Part shown: piece after piece, positions 59,673 to 64,000 of the stretch
Numbering within the stretch: the stretch's first letter is position 1
Layout: every line of letters begins with the position of its first letter
Assembly: GCA_947359465.1 (NCBI GenBank)
Contig: OX375872.1
Location: forward strand, 76,737,100-76,801,099
Direction of reading: 5' to 3'
DNA length: 64,000 nucleotides
DNA from: Metellina segmentata
Taxonomy: Eukaryota > Arthropoda > Arachnida > Araneae > Tetragnathidae
Position numbers and translations under genes: made by a program
Notes under the pieces: model-generated
Seen by the model: the letters and a program-made list of their open reading frames with translations, nothing else
Database searches by the model: none
What the model was told of the DNA's origin: nothing

Positions 59673-59959
59673 AAGTAGGTAGGTATTTTAATTAACATCC
59701 ACTGGAGCAACACATCCGGCTATTGGCAACGGTCCGGCATCAAACCCCGAAGGGATAGATCGAGGATAACACCACTTGGTGTTGAACCACGGTCAGATGA
59801 CGAGGTCACAACTGAGCTGGACGTGAAGACATTTGAGAGAACGACAGATTTAACGTGCAGCAGCCCCCATATTTGTACACGACTGTCTTTGGTTGGATTT
59901 CAACTCGCAATCCTCCGGTTGCTAATCCGTCACTCTTCGAACCGAGCTAGCACTACCTT
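59673..59959 (-). mobile_element. SINE family A, full length with internal deletion
   Basis: AGTAGGTAGGTATTTTAATT tail on the left, tRNA head on the right. About 45 bp of the body between the GAGCTGG and CGTGAAGACATTTGAG blocks is missing. Confidence 0.8.
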
Positions 59960-60057
59960 TCAATGACGATAGTACAAAAAATATACTTCATAAATTCAAC
60001 GCTTTTTTAGATATCTCGATTATTTTCCTGTTATGATGCAGGAGGCATGAAGTGCAT

Positions 60058-60350
60058 TTAATCCTCCTGATGGTTGTTTCGACGAGGTATCTCGTCATGG
60101 GTAAAACGTACCAGATCGTGACGAACAAGATATCTTATCATTGGAAAAACTGACCAAGTGTTGATGGACAAGATACCTTGTCATTGGTAAATCTAACCTG
60201 GTCTTTACAGACAAGATATCTCATCATTTGAAGATAGCTGACCAGATCTTGACCTCGTCATCATCATAAGAAAATCGGCAATAACTTGATGACGAGGTAT
60301 CTTGTAACTAGCAAAGTTGGTCAGATACACGGAAACCTCGTGATGGGTAA
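60058..60350 (+). mobile_element. Family P MITE, right end decayed
   Basis: TTAATCCTCCTGATGG at 60058, GACGAGGTATCTCGTC near 60092, further sites near 60125, 60168, 60211 and 60290. No GGAGGG end. Confidence 0.78.
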
Positions 60351-60974
60351 AATCGTAATTTCAATTTCATCCTTATGAAATTCATGAAACTAAATCGAAC
60401 GTGGAGGAATACTATTGTGACCCACTGTACAAAACTGTGTAATAATCCCTAACCCTGATTTTAATTTAAATGCAAGATTAAGGGCTTTAGTGAAAAAAAT
60501 TACGGAAATAAACCTATATGAATTTCTTTGTCTTAATTGTATACAAATATTCCATTATGTTGCTCCACTGCAACATCAATTCATCTACATATTTTCGTAC
60601 CTATTTGTTTACAAATTTGGGACCCCGCAAATATTTTAGAATTTTAACGAATATGCTACCTAAAGTCTAAATATAAATAATCAACAAAGTTTAAAGTATA
60701 TACTGAGAGAGAGCTCAATCTACAGCAGTCAATCAACTTCCTGAAAATGGGAGCAAAACCCTCAATGCTCAAAATAAAAGTTCGAAAATCCCTCTTCTGC
60801 ACAAAGCGTGGGATTAAAGTTGAAGTTCAGCGTGATCCGTGTTACTTAAATGAAAAGAAACTTTGCTGCTGGGAGAACTAACGTGGGTATTTAAAAGCTG
60901 TTCAACTTTTGGAAAGTTATCACTTCTGCCCTTCGAGCGTTAGGAAGCTTAAGCGATGGAAAGAAAATCGTCTT

Positions 60975-61715
60975 TTGACATTCTTAATCGTCCTGGGTAA
61001 TATACATTTCACTTCCTTACTATAGAAAGTGAAGCGATGAATAGCTAGAGTCGATGTTTTTAAGTCATCAAAATCTTAAAATTGAACGCAATTTTCTTGA
61101 ATGACGCAACTTGCCTTTTCTGAAGCTACTGAAATATTTTCAGCAGATTACTCTACCGTTACAAATGGCTGGGCTTTTGGGGGGAAATCTTTCCTTTTAA
61201 ATGAAGGAGATAGTTTTTAAAGATACTACTGGCTATGTGTGATAAAAGCAATGGTGTAGAACATAGTATATGTGCATACTGCCACAAGAACCGCTCTCGA
61301 CACCTAGTCTAAATTGTGATGGTTGTTAGAGAGAGATATAGATACAGGACTCGTTCATTTTGAGTAAAAGTGACTCTAACATTTTAATCATCCTGGATTA
61401 GTTACATATAAGTTCCTTATTGAAGAGAGTTAAGAGCTGAATAATTGGAGTCGATGCTTTTAAATTATCAAAATCTTAATACTGAACGCAATTTTATTGC
61501 AGGATTAGCTTGCCTTTTCTGAAATTTTTTCAGCGCATTACTTTCCCGTTAAATACAACGGTATAGTTTTTAAAGCTGCTAAAGGGGGGTGGAGATACAG
61601 CTCAAAAATAATGTGTATACATTATATATTGTACTATCTGTCTACTACGATAACTGATCTCGACACCAAGTCTGGGTGTTGGTTGCTATAGAAACAACCC
61701 ATTCGTTTTGAGTGT
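60975..61715. repeat. Diverged tandem duplication, unit about 370-400 bp
   Basis: The two halves share TTAATCNTCCTGG, GAGTCGATGTTTTTAA, AATCTTAAAATTGAACGCAA, CTTGCCTTTTCTGAA and CTCGACACCAAGTCT-type blocks in the same order. The second half is shortened. Confidence 0.8.
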
Positions 61716-62053
61716 GAGTGAGTTTGAGATGCTGTAATTTAATTTGATTTTTGCGATTGTTGATGGTAAAAGGATGTTGTTTACCGTTATTATCAACGGC
61801 AAGAAAAAATGTCAGCAAATATATTTATAAACTGCCATTAAGTTAGGCAATATGACAAACTTGAGTAGTTTTGTTCAAGTATTCCCAATAGAAAATAGAA
61901 AAAAGCTTATTTCTGCGACAACAAAGGCAGTGACCGACTTCGAGTCTGGACTATTATTGTGATAGATAAACAATCTGAAATAATGTTTTTATACTTTTTA
62001 TTAATATTCAATTTTATTTGGCAAGGCGTTGTAGCTTGGTTCCCCAGTCATGG

Positions 62054-62173
62054 TATCTTGAGTATATTGATGATGAATTCAGTGATATTGAGTATATTGA
62101 TGATGACCTGAGTGATATTGAGTATATTGATGATGACCTGAGTGATATTGAGTATATTGATGAAGAGCCTGGC
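62054..62173. repeat. 30-bp minisatellite, four units
   Basis: Units begin at 62054, 62084, 62114 and 62144; unit two is GATATTGAGTATATTGATGA followed by TGACCTGAGT. The unit length is a multiple of three, so one plus-strand frame encodes an acidic repeat DIEYIDDDLS. That frame has no Met and stops at 62181. The opposite strand encodes Ser/Ile-rich repeats in a 110-codon frame (62346-62014). Confidence 0.93.
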
Positions 62174-62640
62174 GTATATTGATGATGAGGCGGCTGGCAG
62201 CACGGGAGCATCCAGGAGTCTGACTCCGAAATTTTAGTTATAGGGCGAACTCCCATTTGGTAGGGATCGGATGGAAAAGCATCTGCCTTTCTCAAGTGAG
62301 GTGCCACAAACTGTGTGTGGTTCTTGAAGTGGCACAGAAAACTCACATAATGTGCTACATTGTCCTGTGACAGTTTGTCTCGGGCTGAACAAACTTCACT
62401 TGTGCGATTTTAGCTTTCGACAGGTCTGGTCTCGGCAACCCGGCTGGCGGAACCACGTTGCAGGTTTGTGTTGTGGCCGAAACCATGACTGTTATATGTC
62501 CGGTCTTGGTTTACCGAGGGTGGCTTTGGTCGCAACTGGATCCTTGCGTTCCGTGGACTCGGCCGTATCTTCAACGCGGGGAGTCCACTAAACACCACTT
62601 TAACCTGTCCTTTGGACTGGAGGTAAGGGGGACTCATACG
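62174..62640. other. Unexplained GC-rich segment
   Basis: Clearly GC-richer than its surroundings, with sharp edges. Several overlapping short frames exist but none resembles a known protein. It could be an unrecognised SINE or transposon fragment, or an exon-containing segment. Confidence 0.35.
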
Positions 62641-62844
62641 GAGCTTAATATTTTAGTTCTTAAGCCCATTACAAACTTATATCGATACAAATAATTAACT
62701 ATCCTCCAAGAATCATGGTGGTCTGGGTTGAGTTTTGCGGCTTAAAGTTCATATTCGACCAGGTTAAACCAAAGTCAAATAAATGACCATACACACAAAA
62801 TGAAAGTTTTACTGACACAGAAGGATGAAATGCATACATTTCTA

Positions 62845-63035
62845 CACCATGCGATTACTGAGTAGTTTAGCATTGCGTTTTACCCACAACACACACTTGT
62901 GACTAAATAACCACATCTACTGTTTGAAATATTCCTGGGAAAGACTATTGATCAGGAAGGTCAAACCTGGTCAGAAACCATGCTCGGAAAACTACAGGTT
63001 GCAGAATAGGTATATACGTGTAAGCCCTTCAGAGT
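62845..63035 (+). repeat. Family X repeat, single copy
   Basis: ACTGAGTAGTTTAGCATTGC, then a GGAAAGACTATTGATCAGG block and AGGTCAAACCTGGTCAG match 18146-18310 and the array at 15236. Confidence 0.68.
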
Positions 63036-63275
63036 GTATAAAATCTCAAAAAGCATGTAACAAACGAGGAGATCTTTCCTTTCATTTTTACTCTCGACTA
63101 CGCTTCAGCTTTTTGCTTTTTCTTTCTCCCTCATTGCATTACATGTCTTGTGTTTGGCACAGCTTGGTCAAATATGGTTACACCATAAAACCTGAAAATA
63201 CCAACTTAAAGTATGCACCGAAAAATCAGATAATGACTGGCAAACTTTATTTTAACTTTCTTTAAGTTGGGAATT
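63036..63275. other. Unclassified segment
   Basis: A plus-strand frame crosses it without resembling a known protein. Confidence 0.3.
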
Positions 63276-63523
63276 ATCTTGCGAGTTCGAATCCAGCCAA
63301 AGACCGTCCTGTACAAAGGAGGCTGTCATGGCCTCAAATATCCTCGTGGCGTGGTAATTCAGAAGAGTGGGATGCCAGCTCAGATGTTACCCCGCCATCT
63401 GACCGTGGTTCAAAATTACAAGGTGTTGTCCTCGGATCTTTCATTTTGGTTTTTATCCCGGACAGTCACCAATAGCCCGTTGTGTTGCTCCAGTGCGACG
63501 TTAATTAGAGTACCTACCTGAGG
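63276..63523 (+). mobile_element. SINE family A, 5'-truncated
   Basis: Starts just before the B box (GCGAGTTCGAATCCAGCC) and runs to TGCGACGTTAATTAGAGTAC and a TACCTACC tail. 5' truncation is typical of incomplete reverse transcription. Confidence 0.82.
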
Positions 63524-64000
63524 ATATTTATTTTTCTTCCAATGCGTTAGGGTTTAATTAACCCTTGCAAAAAATTCTCTTTGAGCTACAAACCAAACCT
63601 TTGATTAATTTCAAATTGTTTTAATTCACCTTTCATCTTATCTTGTCCAGTCAAGCCGACAGACGCCTTTTATCTACTTGTAGCCAAACTCATTTCAGTT
63701 CACATGTCTTAGCCAAGGTTATGTTGTTCGTATATATGATGCCAAAGAATGGCTTAATGAATGTGGGATCTCATTTATAAAATGAAGAATGAAAATGAAG
63801 TAAAAAGTACGAGTATCTAAATTATTAAAATATGGAGATTGGGTTATAGGTCCCATCTTTATCTCATCATCATAAAAGTAACGACTTAAAGACAGTGAAG
63901 CGAGGTTAGTGAACTGAGAAATGAAGAATTGAAAGGGACTTTTTAAAAATATCTTAATGAAATGCCATAGATGGAGCTTAAATAATGGTAGAATTTGAAA
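63524..64000. other. Unclassified segment to window end
   Basis: Nothing recognisable seen. Confidence 0.35.

Overview
The window is AT-rich, repeat-dense eukaryotic DNA. I find no intact host gene. Everything I can identify as protein-coding belongs to transposable elements. The element mix (several Tc1/mariner lineages including one with a DUF4817-type N-terminus, a CR1-like LINE, tRNA-derived SINEs, hAT and TTAA-type MITEs) fits an arthropod, plausibly a chelicerate such as a spider. That taxonomic call is inference. The window is probably intergenic or lies inside a very long intron. One CpG-rich segment near 20.2-20.5 kb, ending in a good splice donor, is the only hint of a host transcription unit.

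Layout. 1-10.4 kb is a tandem segmental duplication with a 5509-bp unit. Its breakpoint lies inside a mariner element, so the copy at 3810-4908 is cut short and the copy at 9310-10650 is full length. Each unit also carries a degenerate minisatellite and a SINE fragment. 10.6-13.5 kb holds a possible LTR fragment and two decayed Tc1/mariner-superfamily transposases. 15-25 kb is a series of locally tandem, decayed repeats (units about 145 to 315 bp). 25-38 kb mixes SINEs, transposase relics, a TIR element of about 870 bp and a mariner with an intact catalytic triad but two frameshifts (35250-36333). 42.7-47.2 kb is a nested locus: a Tc1-like element split by an almost full-length CR1-like LINE, with an SGNH-esterase ORF1 and an endonuclease/reverse-transcriptase ORF2 that keep their catalytic residues. 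48-64 kb is SINEs, MITEs, microsatellites and long AT-rich stretches with nothing recognisable.

The most distinctive signal is a MITE-like family of about 20 copies scattered from 11.5 to 60.3 kb on both strands. Copies are usually about 180-280 bp (371 bp at most), bounded by TTAA, with ends CCCTCC...GGAGGG, and filled with spaced copies of the palindrome GACGAGATATCTCGTC. Three copies sit inside local tandem repeats whose neighbouring units show the unoccupied or related TTAA site, which supports piggyBac-like TTAA insertion. A second, unrelated TTAA element (24694-24970) is homologous to a 174-bp tandem array at 49.3-50.0 kb, so that array looks like a MITE turning into a satellite.

The elements do not form a pathway. 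Their relation is stratigraphic: older tandem repeats were hit by TTAA MITEs, a SINE landed in one MITE, and a LINE landed in a Tc1 element.
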